Shown piece by piece: positions 11,418 through 24,100 of a stretch of 64,000 nucleotides of DNA. Source of the stretch: Styela clava. Taxonomy: Eukaryota; Chordata; Ascidiacea; Stolidobranchia; Styelidae. The notes beneath the pieces were generated by a model that did not search any database, was not told the DNA's origin, and was given only the letters and a program-made list of their open reading frames with translations. Each line of letters starts with the position of its first letter. Within the stretch, counting starts at the first letter, position 1. A program made the translations under genes and the position numbers. The stretch spans positions 19,861,383-19,925,382 of the forward strand of contig NC_135252.1 of the NCBI RefSeq assembly GCF_964204865.1. The letters run 5' to 3'.

Positions 11418-13045
11418 ATGAACTCGAAGGTTATTGTTTTCATCGCACTGGTGGCAATGCTTGCTGTCGATAACACCCAAGGGTGGAAGTGGTGGAAAAA
11501 GGCGGTGAAAACAGCCAAAAAAATTTGGAACCATCCGTGAGTTCTCATATTTAACTTTATGAAAACACAAGAAACAATCACATGAATTAAATTTCACTTG
11601 GAAAGTTGATTTATTTTTAAAAATCAACGTAAAACGTATCCTTTCATTCCAATTCCGAATCTATATATTTTCTTTTATTTCATACATGGGTGGCAATTTA
11701 TGAATATTACTTGACAATAAAAAAAAAAACTTTATTTCGAATATATTCTACTCTTAAGTCTACCACAATAAGGTACATAGAAAGTTATAAGCCATATATT
11801 TTTTTCAGTGTCACCAAAGGAATAAGAAAAGCGTTTAAAAATTGGGATGCAATTACAGCATTGAGAGAGATGGTAAAAAATTAATAAATTCTCAGACAAA
11901 TAATGTATCGTATGGATATTATTACGCGTGTTTGAGTAATTTACATTTGTAGATAGTGTACAACTACCTATATCTATACTATCTATATAACTATCTATAA
12001 ATGTTTTTTTTAAACTAGAAATGCTAAAATATATGGACACACAGACCAAAGCGAAGTAGTATCAAATATTCTACAGTCGCAGTAGTCTGATCACCGTATT
12101 GTTGAGTTACCACACAAAACTTCAAAATGAAAAACGAGTCTCTTAGAACCCCAAAAAAATTTGAAATAAGTATAAGTAATAGCCTTTCAACGACAATCTT
12201 AAACCACTAAAAAAATTCAAATCAATTGGTTCAGTAAATGAAGATGAAGTTTTTTTTTTCCACAATGGCAGTATCAGCAAGATGGAAAAGAAAAACACTA
12301 ACAACATAATAACAAAACTAATGATATGTTTACTTCGTTTTCAACAATTCCCAGTTTATACCTTTTTGAAAAAAAGAAGAAAGTATTTGCCGTAGCCGAA
12401 TATTTATTATGTATTTCTTGTATTATTCTTCCAACATTCAATACACCGTACTCCAAATTCACTTTGGCAATATTTCCATTTCAGAACGACTATGAGTACG
12501 AGAGCATAATGGAAAAAGTGAGAGACGATCTTGAAGATGATTATACCGAGAATGAACTTGATGAGCTTTTTGATGCCGTCAACCGAATCAGAGGATTGAG
12601 TGAAGGTAAATTCTATATATAATTGGTCGAATATCTCACGTCATCTATTATTAAACAGGCGGATAAACTGCAGACTGACATACTTCCAGGTCTTACTTTA
12701 GTCTTACTGAGAAGTTCTCAGATAATTCTTGATGGTGCATGATTTGTTAAATAGAACTAATTTCGCTCCGAGCTAATGTTTATTAATCCTACGCTGTTTT
12801 GTCGCACTTTTGACTGTGCTCATGAAATATATCATTACATATCCCTTATATCATTGAGCAAAAAATTGATAGCAAGGCACAGTTTACTAAACCTGTGAAG
12901 TAAAACAAAAATTCTGACTAACTATCTTCTAATTGCAGACAATTTCATGGCTCTCAAGCTGATGACCGATGGAGTTGATTTTAACGATCAAGTTGACGCA
13001 AGCGATGTTGCCAAGGCTTTCGCCCGCAGTTTGTTGAGCCAGTAG
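11418..13045 (+). CDS. Trp/Lys-rich antimicrobial peptide precursor (tunicate type, new)
   Basis: Four coding exons, 11418-11536, 11809-11872, 12485-12605 and 12939-13045, join in frame through GT-AG borders into 136 residues. Residues 1-22 form a signal peptide (hydrophobic VIVFIALVAMLAV, ending NTQG). Residues 23-52 start WKWWKKAVKTAKK and hold five Trp, nine Lys and one Arg with no acidic residue. Pro40 lies between two likely amphipathic helices, a cecropin/styelin-like plan. Residues 62-136 are strongly acidic (about 21 Asp/Glu against 7 Lys/Arg) and probably form a pro-region neutralising the peptide until cleavage. Styelin and clavanin precursors share this order. Membrane-active killing by a secreted or granule-stored peptide is inferred. 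I do not recognise the exact peptide; the processing site between residues 52 and 62 is uncertain. ATG context AAACCATGA is good. Confidence 0.85.
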
Positions 13046-13106
13046 TTCTTTGACAAAAATGTTGACACAGTTAATGTGTTAAAGTGTTCTTTCTTTAATG
13101 AATTTA

Positions 13107-13112
13107 AATAAA
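13107..13112 (+). terminator. Poly(A) signal of the peptide gene
   Basis: AATAAA lies 62 bases after the stop codon of the peptide precursor, giving a short 3' UTR. Confidence 0.75.
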
Positions 13113-14903
13113 GATTGCATGAACTAAATTATTTTGTGTTTCATGTTACAATAGAATTAGCAAAAAGTGCCAGTTATCGAAATAGGGAGTAATATATAGG
13201 GTGTACAATGGGAATTTATCGATACCATATATTGTTTTTTCCCGCACCGATGTAAATGAAGTAAGAATACTTTAACTGATTAAAAAACAACAAACCTGGT
13301 TGAAATATATTGAGAACTGACTTCGTACCAAAATTGAAATTGTAAAGGGACTTTATGAACACCCTGTATATGCGTACTACATATATGAACATGGAATAAA
13401 TAGAAGCAATAAAACGCACCATATATTAAATGCGATTAAATATAGATAGCCCTTTCTTGGTCGTTGCTCGATGAACAAAATTATACATTACGGATGTGGA
13501 AATTTTCCGAGTAATTTTGTACGATTAGGTGAAAGTAGAATCCGCCAATATATGTTTATGTTCGATTTATTTCACAATTAATACATAACCAAGTGACAAA
13601 TTTGTGAAAAAGTCTTTTTTAATTTAAACACTGATACTTTAAGTTTGCTCTGTTTAATGAATACTTCTTCCGGACCTCCTGAAGTATGCACACTAAGATG
13701 GCGCACAACCTGAAGTCAGGTTATCATGTTAATTAGAATTAAAACTTTAACGAAATCCAAAGCGGCAAACTGTTGGGTTACCTATTTTTATATATACCTG
13801 CTGTGTATGGATCATTTGTGTAATGGAAAAAAAGAAAGAAAGGATAATGGGAGCAATTTTTACTATCATATGAGCGGGTCGGCATAGGCAAAAATTTGAT
13901 GCTTACTCTTTTTGTTTGGCGCTCGATGAACAAAAACTAAGAAAAATGGAGAAAGATTAATTTGCAATTTTCAACTACTATTTATTGTAATATAATACAA
14001 AAAAGCCATAATTAAAATTGGTTAATGGTGCTATATTCATGTTAAAGCACTCAAATCGTTGACTCTTCAGCTTTGGATGTTCGACCATCATAAAAAATCA
14101 AATCATGTTGAATGCCAATTTAGTATTTTTGTGTTATTCAGAAACAATTTTTGTATCAGATTCAAAAGTAAAATCCCACAACGCGAATAAATATTACTTA
14201 CATTCATGTCGATAGCTGACAATAGGAATAATTTGTAGCGAATGTTTGTTGCCAGACTTATTCATAGTAAAAAATGCGCAGCTGGTAAGAAGCAAACTAT
14301 TGTGTATGCATGACATGTATAAGTCTGGCAACAATAACTAAAGTTTTATTCTTTTTTTTATCATTGCATTGCATCAAAGCAACAAAATTCAGTAATAGAT
14401 TATTTTAATAAAATTTTTCCTGATTTTAGGACTTCACGATAAGATTTCATAATCACCTAATACTTAGATCCAAGTTGTCAATAAAAAAATTCAAACAGTT
14501 ACGTCTCACGAGAACGAAGAATATTCATTGCACGATTTTCTTCTTTGTTATTTAAGAACTTTATATCATGAAATTACTTGTTATCAACATGTCGCAAAAC
14601 CCATATGGAATAGTTGCATGATTTCTGCCGCTTATGAATATCATTGTTTCCAGGAGTATGTTTTCATCGTATGTTTTAAGTTGAAAGCAAATTCATAGAT
14701 AACTATTTCTGTATATATTTGAAGTGGATATTGCATGGATGTAAGATTTGCATCAGAAAATGATTCATTTAATGTTGAGACAAAAACAGTATATTATTAA
14801 GTTAACACAGATCATAAACTTATATATCATAGTATGCTTATTAAATACTGTTAGATTGGAGCAAGTCCAATAACAATAGCCTAACTGTTGGTAAATGGTA
14901 AAG
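13113..14903. other. Intergenic; unresolved 5' end of the CUB receptor
   Basis: Contains a half copy of the palindromic TATGCGCACC element (13678-13730). The signal-peptide exon of the downstream receptor should lie here but was not identified with confidence. An ORF from 14772 has a hydrophobic leader (NLYIIVCLLNTV) but ends in a stop and has no donor in the required phase. A 43-base candidate at 14242-14284 has the right phase and a GTAAGA donor but is poorly hydrophobic. Confidence 0.45.
13678..13730. repeat. Partial copy of the palindromic TATGCGCACC element
   Basis: One arm (CCTGAAGTATGCACACTAAG followed by ATGGCGCACAACCTGAA) matches the arms of the full palindromes at 17384 and 38377. 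The second arm is missing. Confidence 0.75.
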
Positions 14904-17900
14904 ATAAGAATTTTAAAATGAGTTGCTCTCGACAAACAACTTTGAGCCCTGATAGTGGGCATATTATTCATATTGAAGACTTCAAAAAAGGTGCAGAATG
15001 TACCTGGATATTCGATGTGGAACCGGGAAATAGTTATGCCATTTTGATGAACGTTATGTTTTCTAAAAGAATGAATTGCAATAAAGCTTCATTAAAGATT
15101 GGGGGTAAGTTGCAAAAAGGATGTAGGATTCACCTATGTTAGATAGTCATATTCACTGATTAGTTCATATACTTTAATGTTGCAGTAAAGTGTGATAATT
15201 CAGTGGTTGCATAACTTAGCCATTTTTGAACCAGTTTTCGGTTATTTATAATAAATATTCGTACATGTTTCGTCACCTAATACCTTTATACCTTAATTAA
15301 AAGCTTTGGAAAATGTTTTTTTGAATATTTCAGATTCCGTTTCATTACTCTTTAATTAATTTTTATATTTTGCGGTTCAATAATTTTCCTGTTCAATATA
15401 CTCTATCATACGCATTTCAGGAACTGAATTTTGTGATAAAGAAAACCAATTCTGTGTCCTAAATTCAAAAGACCAATGCAACGATGAACTACTTATGGTT
15501 CCGGGTTGCCAGACTTTTAAGATTGATGGCTCACCTGTGGTGGAATACAAGGGCAAAAAGACATCAAACGAGGAAATTAAAATGTACTATAATATTTTAG
15601 AATGCGAAAATTCAGGTAATAGACTTGACGCCATCCCAACATAATTTATAAACTAACTTTATTAATATTGTCGCTAGAGGACTATTGCTTTCAAATATTT
15701 TTGTGGGCTCTATGGGAAACGTTTTGTCATTTTGAAGTTTTGTATGATGTTATCAAATTGATAACCGTGTTGCGGTTTTGCGGTAGCATTTCAGCGATAT
15801 GGTAGTCAGATTGACGGTACAGTACAGGATTCGATACTAGTGGTTTTGGCCTATATGTACATATATTGAAGAATTGCTTCTTGTTTTCTTATCAATTAGT
15901 TTATACATTTGCATTTTGCTTTGAATTAGAACCTCCAGAAACATCAAGTAAAAACATACGACGTCGAGTACCAACAACACAAAAAACAAAACCACCAACA
16001 AGTTCATCCACTCTGAAATCTGGAATTAAAAAAGATTCACCATTCCCAACAATATATACAACCAATAATCAAACTTATTATAATCAGACGGAGCCAGCAG
16101 TACCTAACATTAAAGGTAAGTTTAATTCATGTACAATAACACAAATGACTCGGGAGACTATATAGAATACAAATTTAAACAACTTAGCATAATCTCTTTC
16201 CTCGAAATAGCAATTCGTTAGATCGTAGTCGTAGTCTAAATTCTTCAGAAAATACAAGATTTCACTACGAATTTGAAAAACTGTAATAATCAACGAGTCG
16301 AGTTACTGTAATAAACTTTGAAAAGTTTATAGGTGATTTGAAGATTTGATTTATATCAACTTGGCTGACTGTCTAGGCCAGGGGTTCTCAACCTGTGGTT
16401 CGCGAACCCCCAGGGGTTCACGAGAAGATTTCAAGGGTACTTGGATGGCAGTCGAGTTTCTGTGTTTTTTTTTTAATATTCTTTAACAATAGAAAACTAA
16501 GTAACTAACAGATGAAAATTAATGCCAATTGAAACTCATCGAAATTTTCACTGATCTCGCGTTGTTGTGATTGTGACGCAAGAATGCGAAATGCACAACT
16601 TTTCAGCCAAACTAGGAAATCTCAATGACAATGTGCTGCGAGCATTGCAGAAAGCTCATTGAAACTTGAGAGGGGGGTGGAGGTGGGTAAAGAAAAAAGG
16701 TTGAGAACCCCTGGTCTAGGCTAATTGATGTGGATGAATTCTGGTCCAGTCGATTTGTATAGTTTCCATTGCTTGTTTTTAACGTGTTTGCGTATAATAT
16801 TGTTGTTATGTATTTGAAGAATACATTTTTTCGAGTGCACCATAATACTAGAAATAAATGGGTATCACAACGCCAATAAACAAAGGTGTACATTACATCA
16901 GTGTTGGTATAAAAAGCATATATAAAGGAAATATTACTGACATTTTAAAACCACGAAGAACATGCAAAACCGATTAAATGTGTCCAATCAAAATTATCAT
17001 AAAAATAATTGGATATATTTTTGAATTATGTCTTTTATTTTATAAATATTTTGTGTACCTAAGCATAGGCATATCCAAAAATAGTAAATAGACACAACGC
17101 GCATTAAAAATATCATTCCAACTTGTAAAAGAATGATGGTATTGAGCATTTAATCAAAATAAATAAGACCTCTTTGTTTCTTTCAGGTTCACAGAAAGAC
17201 TATCACATGACTGATGTGGTTTTGCCACTAATACTCTTTTCTATCCTATTTGCTGTGTTGCTGGTTTTCATGCTTTATACGAAGTAGGTGTATTTTCAAA
17301 CTTCCATTTTTTTATCCGTCCTTTTTTTTAAAGGAAAACGTCAGGAAAGCCCATGTTGACTCCTGTCTGAACGCGTTTGGTACTCCTGAAGTATGCGCAC
17401 CAAGATGTCGCATAACCTGAACAATAACCTGGTACACAACCCGAATTCAGGTTGTGCGCCATCTTGGTGCGCATACTTCAGTAGATCCAAACGTTTTTAT
17501 TTTATATTTCTAATATTGATCTTCTGAACATGCCCGAAAGTTTTTTTTTATAAGCTTTAAAATGAAATGTGTAATTGTGCCACTGTCAGGAAATTTTTTA
17601 TACGTTATTAGAGCATAAAACTTTACCATAATCAGTAATGTACAAACTTCGATTTAAAAAATATTCGTCAAGATAAGATGTGCAATGCTTTGGTACATAA
17701 ACTACTATTCATTTTTTTTCTAAGTATTTAAAATATGCTGTCGCTATTTTTTTTTCAGACGCAAGCAGCAATACAACAAAAACAGAGCACATACGTTCCA
17801 AATGAATCCTGCTTTGTACAAATCTGCGTCACTTCCGGTTCTTGGAGACGCAATTCTTCAAAATCAAGAATTACATGATATAAACATCAGTCGTTCACAT

Positions 17901-18503
17901 AATTGCTTGAATCAAGAAACGCCGGTAATGATTCCAGGAATATTGGTGAATGGAAGACATGATGTCATTTCAGATTACTCCCGCTCAGCAAGTTTTATGG
18001 GAATAAACGCAAATGAAGAGCATGTTACAAACAATTTAGATGTCAAAAATCAACTTCCAAACACTCAGGAACAAATTTTTTTATGCCCTTCCCCAACTTT
18101 ATTCCGTGCTTATTCAAACGCACAAGATATTACAAATGAAATATCAAAGGACGATTATGAACTGGAACCACATATCGTTCGGTCTTATTCAACAACTTCA
18201 GAACTTTCAGCAATCATTGCCGCTGATCATCCTTATAGCTACATAGCACACGAAAATAACGCACAAATTCCATGTTATGCCAGTAGTAGCAATGATGACT
18301 CAGTTTTTCAAAACTGTGCAACTCGGAATCACCAGTATGCAACAATCTCTTTAAAATCGGATAATGCCAATGTGACTACGTCTACAACTTATGATGCTGA
18401 GAAATATAATGGCGCTAATTTCAATCCATACTCAGTGGCGAGTGACCCACAAGCAGGTAATAATCAAACAAGAGATGATATTTACTCTGTTGTCTCAAAA
18501 TAA
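14904..18503 (+). CDS. Receptor A: CUB ectodomain, one TM helix, Tyr-rich tail
   Basis: Five exons join in frame: 14904-15104, 15421-15615, 15930-16115, 17187-17283 and 17759-18503 (intron phases 1,1,1,2). Exons one and two make one CUB-type domain: CSRQ opens it, ECTWIFDV carries the second Cys, and the following exon holds five more Cys. Exon three is a Thr/Pro/Ser-rich stalk. Exon four contains the membrane helix (VVLPLILFSILFAVLLVF), and exon five is a 247-residue cytoplasmic tail beginning KRKQQY with about 14 Tyr, including DDYELE, HQYATISL, NPYSVA and DIYSVV, plausible SH2 docking sites after phosphorylation. The first exon's acceptor (a CTAAC branch-like site, then AAAG) is weak and the signal-peptide exon is unresolved, so the start is provisional. 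Exon layout matches receptor B at 21.1-25.5 kb. Ligand unknown; immune or self-recognition signalling is a guess. Confidence 0.75.
16379..16713. mobile_element. hAT-type MITE in an intron of receptor A
   Basis: Ends CAGGGGTTCTCAACCTGTGG and GGTTGAGAACCCCTG are inverted repeats. The flanks are a perfect 8-bp duplication GTCTAGGC at 16371-16378 and 16714-16721. 335 bp, no transposase. Confidence 0.93.
17384..17485. mobile_element. Palindromic MITE (TATGCGCACC family), full copy
   Basis: Arms of about 38 bases starting CCTGAAGTATGCGCACCAAG are inverted at the right end (CTTGGTGCGCATACTTCAG), so the element can fold as one long hairpin. It lies in the intron just after the membrane exon of receptor A. 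Confidence 0.85.
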
Positions 18504-19767
18504 GCCATGAAACATAGCAAATAGCTTAAAGTATTACAAATGCTGATTAACAAATCGAAAATCCGCAAAATAATTGAATTATGTCGCGGTATGAAGAAAC
18601 TACAAAATCTATAAGTAAAGGAAGTAGAAACTAAAAATAGCATATCGCACCGAGTGTACAAAAAAGTTTTCCTAATGCAACAGTCAAAAACAAAATCTGT
18701 ATTTTTGTCTGCGAAAAATTCTTACTTGACAACAGATTGATAATCATTTTTGCGGAAAAAAGCATATCACTGTTTATTTGCAATGAAGTCCACCTACATT
18801 TTGCAATAATTCCTGTAATTACTTCGAAGGCAGAAAAAAAGTGTACTAATGATATCTATTCGTCTATTTATTGATGAATTTTTTATTTACTTTCCTGAGT
18901 TTTCTGTTGTATAATACAATTTGATTGTTCTTTGCAATGTCTATAATATGTGTTTTATTTTGACAGTTCTCAAAATCCAAATTCAATCGTGTCTATGATA
19001 ATAAAATGTAAAAGTATACCGCTCCATTTGTTAAATATTTGTCATTACATTGCCAGCAATTTTGGTGACGGTGTAGCTAATGTCAGTATCTTAATTTTGT
19101 AGTAGGGACCTAACGTCGCTATAGTTGTTTAGAAGATTTATGAAATTTCGGCTTTGAAATATGTCGATTTGTATTTTTGCTTCAAAAATTCTAAATTTGC
19201 TCAATTAGAATTTCCATAGCACCGAGTGTTAATCAAATATTTCAATATTGAATTCCACACATAGGGCTTCCAATTAAACAATTTATTTAGTCAATATTGA
19301 GACTTTTAAATGAAGGAAACTAAAAACGCTAAGATGGTATCAGAATAAAGGAAATCAGTAATTAAAAGATGAGAACTTATGAACACCAACGTGGAGCAAG
19401 GATAGACGCAGGATTTATTAGTACAGGCTACTAAATCGTGATGAAACGCTCTAATAATAAGGCATAAGCTACAGTACTGCAGTACTGTCATCACATGATT
19501 TTGAAACGTATGAGAATTCAATATTCAGTCAGTCAGTAGTTTTTTATCACATACCGAAAATACACATTGGACAAACATAATTAAAAAATGCATTTCAGTG
19601 TGAAGAATGACGCGATAAGCCAGTGGTGGTTATCGAGCAGCGCCACTTATGAGGAAGCAAGTCTAACATTAATTCATACTGAGGAAAATAGTCGAACACA
19701 AAATACCAACGAAAGCCGAACTTTGAGTTACACTTAAGAGACCGGATATCCCGGTGTCATTCTAGTT
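18504..19767. other. 3' UTR of receptor A and intergenic repeats
   Basis: No further coding exon seen. About 19520-19740 resembles stretches near 33310-33560 and 43735-43815, sharing words such as GGTTATCGAGCAGCG, probably a degenerate SINE family. Confidence 0.45.
19000..19005 (+). terminator. Candidate poly(A) signal of receptor A
   Basis: AATAAA about 500 bases after the receptor A stop codon. It is the most plausible signal seen in the 3' region; the 3' UTR length is inferred. Confidence 0.4.
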
Positions 19768-20388
19768 CAGGGGTCGGGAACCTTTTTGGTCAAGAGAGCC
19801 ATGAAAGGTACATATTTTCAATTGCATTTCCGTACGAGCCATATAGCATTTCAGGCCTGAAATTTTTACTCAAAAGACAACAAATACAATATCAATACAT
19901 TTAATGTGACTTTTGATGCAGCATGTTATCGCTGTAAGCCATGAACGGCTGCTCACATGCAGCACAAGTTGAAATCGACGATATTCATCACCCTTCTTTC
20001 GTTCAGGCATCTCTGTAGTATTTTAAAAACTAGCTTTGCTAGTCCGATTTAAATATGACAAATACTGTAACTAGCACGTACAAACGTACGAAAATCTTTC
20101 CTCTATTGCTCCTCGACTCTATCGCTTTGTGGTGTCACAAAATATGTTCCAGATTCCCCTAGGTTTGTCACAATGCTTTTCTGGTCATTCTCTTAGAAAA
20201 CATAAACATGCGCTGGGCGTGCGTTCTCAAAGGTAGTGGCAAATTTTCTACCAAATTTGACTATAAAAGAGTTTGAAATCTCGTAACAATAGTAAGCTTA
20301 GCTTTACAATATTAGATTTTCCTGGGAGCCATAAGCCGTCACCAAAAGAGGGATATATGGCTCGCGAGCCATGGGTTCCCGACCCCTG
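19768..20388. mobile_element. hAT-type non-autonomous element, 621 bp
   Basis: Left end CAGGGGTCGGGAACCTTTTT and right end GGGTTCCCGACCCCTG are inverted repeats. Flanks TTCTAGTT and CTCTATTT match in 6 of 8 bases, a decayed 8-bp target duplication. GAGCCAT words recur just inside both ends. No ORF. Confidence 0.85.
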
Positions 20389-21112
20389 CTCTATTTAATG
20401 GAATAAAACGACTCTAGATACGATAGGCCGGAATAACCATGGCAATCGCAGTTAATTGATTAACAATAGAATGACAAGAGAATTCGGAGAATTCAATTAC
20501 ACAATACGTTCAAATTTATATATTCTTATTCAAAATATTCTTAAAAGTGAATGTACATGTGATCGTTATATCGGAAAGCACAAGATAAAGTACTGCAATG
20601 TGTCATCATGTATAGTCGTAACAAATTAGAATTCATATGCATGTATTCGTAGTATCGGACTATTTTAAGTTTTTAATGTCATGATTCATTACTTCCGTCA
20701 TGTGCGTGTAGCCTACTCTCAATATAATGTACTGTAACTACGCGAGAATTACACCAAAATGCATTTAATAAAATACGTGTGTGTTGCAAAATTACGTAGT
20801 GTATTACACATACGCATATATAGGCTATGAATCAATAGAAAAATATTAGAACACATTAGAGCATATTATTTGTTACAATTTGAAACAAGAAGATTTACTA
20901 TTAAAAATAAAAGGATGTGGACATGTGGTTCTTGACATCCACGATGTCTTTCATTACCCACTTATAAATTCTTTGAAATATTGAGATAATACTTCAAGAT
21001 GAAAAATATTTATGTTATTTGCGTACAAGAAAATGTAACTAACAGTAGCATTAATATAGAACATTTTTATACATTTGAACATGTGTATATAAAATGCGAC
21101 TTTTAATTAGAA
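20389..21112. other. Gap between convergent receptor genes
   Basis: Holds the 3' flank of receptor B. No coding sequence and no clear AATAAA on the minus strand were found. Confidence 0.45.
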
Positions 21113-24100
21113 TCATTCTGAACTTGGCAATTCATAGGGGTTCTCGTTATCATTTGTTCCCTGTACGGCTATTTCATATTCCTTTGTATTCTCTTCAGTC
21201 TTTTTATATTCATTATTCGATGCGCTGTCGGCCATGGCATATTGTCCACCTACTAATTCATATTCTTTTTCTGCCATTTCGTAATGATTCGGGGAAGTAG
21301 GAATGTCCGGGCCCATTAAATCATGTTCTGAATTTGATGGTTCATATACATTTTCCAATGGAGCATTTTTGTCATTTATTGCCATTGCATATTTGTTGTC
21401 AATATCTACGTAGCCTTTGTCAGCAAACGCGTATTGTGTGTTGTCATTATAGTCATTGTTGGCCATATTAGTAGCCATAGCATATTTGCCATCAATATCA
21501 ACGTAGCCCTTATCCGCAAATGTGTAACCTGTTTCCGCCACAAATAAGTTTGTATCTACTCCCATGTAGTCGTGTTTTACTACAGGAATATCTTCATATA
21601 TCCCGTTTTGTGTGATGTTTGCAGCTGCATTCTCATTACCAACGATGGAAAGATTATTTCCATATTTTGTTTGAGCATTTCCATTCCAAACTTCATAAGT
21701 ACCAGGATCTGTATTTGCATTAGTGTTGTCTATTCCGTTTGTAAAGTCGTGTGCTTCAGCGTAGGGATTCTCAGATTTAGTAGAAAAAGCTTGTTTTGCT
21801 CTGAATAAAATAAAATGAACTATGTATTGAAATTTACACCTAATCGTAAATATCCATATAGATTATAGTCACTGATTTTGCCCACTTGCGGAAAGGCAGA
21901 AGGAATAAATATTTATTCCACAAAAAATAAAAATATAGTTTACCGTGTGTTCATAGATTTTTCATTCAATTATTTTTATTCGGCCGTATTGTGAGATTTC
22001 TTTTTAATAAAAATTAGAAAAAAAAAATAAAAATAAAACGTCTACAAGCAGACAATAAATACCCATGAAAACACATACTTAATTTTGATTTGAAATAGGG
22101 AGAATTATATGCTTCCGATATATGTGACAAAATAGTGCCTGAAATAAATTTTCTTCAGTTTCCTATTATTATCTCCTTATACATATACATACGTAATGTC
22201 TTTATTAAAATATAAACTATTGAAAAAGCAAAGATATTTAAATATGTACCTGCGTCTCCATAGCATGAATGGAGTTAACAACAGAATAATTAGACTTATT
22301 AACATTATTGGCACAGCGATCGCTTCAATGTTGGGGTTAGCTGCTGGATTCGTTTCAACAGTCGTATTGGAGGAGATGGTAGTTTCCTCGTTGATTGGCC
22401 TGATAAATTTACTTCCTGCATTTGTTTCTTTGGGCGTTTTTGTCGTGTCAGTATCTAGATGACCAAAACAGTTTAATTAACTTCTAACTGAACAATTTGA
22501 CCTTTAATATATTCTTGTCGTGTATTACAACATCTATAATTTGTTTATCCGACGAATTACTTTTGAAGTTTAGTGTAAGGAACATCATTATCAGAAACTC
22601 GCGGCAGAAAAGTTTGGGGCACATATGGCGAGGGGAAGAGGAAGGACAATAACGCTTAATCATAAGAAGAACTTTTGTTCCGGTTACCGTTTCATATCGG
22701 ATGGGTTTGCCACTTTCTGCGTTTCAGATGCGTGGACTTGAGGGTCGAAAAAGCGGTAGTCGATTAGCGGTTACGTGAACCACCCTACCACGTTTAGTCT
22801 ATCAATCCTCTCTTATATAATTATTCCCCACGGGATGTAAACATCCGCAAGGCAACCCAAGGTGCCGAGGTACATAATACTATTCCGGATGAAATTGTGG
22901 ATTACCGTATTGTCACTATATACGAAATGTTATATGATAAATAAACATAGGAATCGCCTAGAAGCTTGCATCAATGCAAAGTTTAAATTATCTGATAATT
23001 TAAGATAAAAGTTTGTGGTATAGTTTTACGTAAGAAAACATTATAGTGAAACCAGTGTTGATAAGACTCGACACAATGACTTGAACTACCTTGGACCGAG
23101 TCATCTAAACAAAACGACTGGACTTGGACTTGAAATCGAACTCGATCTAATACAGGTTTTGGTGAAACACAATTCACCAAGTCCATTGAAATTGAATTGT
23201 GAAAATTGAGATACCATCAGCTTATAGCTGCTATAACTCAAAATATACAGCGATAATGCTCAGAAGAATTTTGTCTATACATGTCTTGTCAATACAGTTT
23301 CACTAATAACCAAAATAATGTTCGATTAACTAGAATTTTCAGGTTTTAATGTTACTTATGCCTATTCATTTCTTTGTTGTTTATAAAATCCACTATGACT
23401 CCAAACCATGATGTGATTTGGACCTCTGGGTGCATTGACTTACTTTGACTTGAAACTCAAAATTTAAAATTTGCTGGTGCTCGAACTAGACTCGATATTC
23501 AAATAAACCGTGACTCGACTTGACTGGAGTCAAATTGCACTAAACACTTGCAGTGTTGACAATTTAAGTAATTTATGAAACATTTTATTGCTTAAACTTT
23601 ATTTAGCGAACAACGAATACCTGCTTTAAAATCTGAACGAGTTTCATACCTGAACAATTGAAAAATCTGTATTTCAATTTGAATTTTTGTGCCGTTAAAG
23701 TAAAGAAAAACTTTGTCTTTAACTGTATTTTGACACCTTCATCATTCATAGATTTTGGAATGCAGTGAGATAACTCAGATATTGAAGAAGTTATTTTGTT
23801 GCATTTTGATGAAGTCGAATACAGGTTACAAAATGGTTTACTGGAAAAACAGTCCAGTTTTTCTGTAAAAAAATTATTCATGGTATAATAGAATGTAAAT
23901 TTTCTAAGTTAACGTTTCCCAACATTTTGGGGAGAAATATTGTTTTGTATTCTCGGTAGTATTACAAATATTCTTAAAATATTTATTATTTCTATTCACG
24001 CTCACGTAATGAAATACTTGAGCTGTACAAAAACGGGATTACAACTCGCTTGTAAACACTAAAAATGATCCATTAAGGACTGAACAAATAGAGTAGTTTT

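Noticed and set aside
12326..12622. Independent 98-codon ORF
   Set aside because: Its second half is exon 4 of the antimicrobial-peptide gene, bordered by a TTTCAG acceptor and GTAAAT donor; the first half is intron.
14772..14873. Hydrophobic leader-like ORF as the signal peptide of receptor A
   Set aside because: It ends in stops and has no GT donor in the phase needed to join the CUB exon at 14904.
21113..21800. Canonical ITAM or ITIM in the receptor B tail
   Set aside because: YEDI...YMGV and others approach but do not meet the strict consensus (V instead of L/I, or wrong residue at -2), so only docking-like motifs are claimed.
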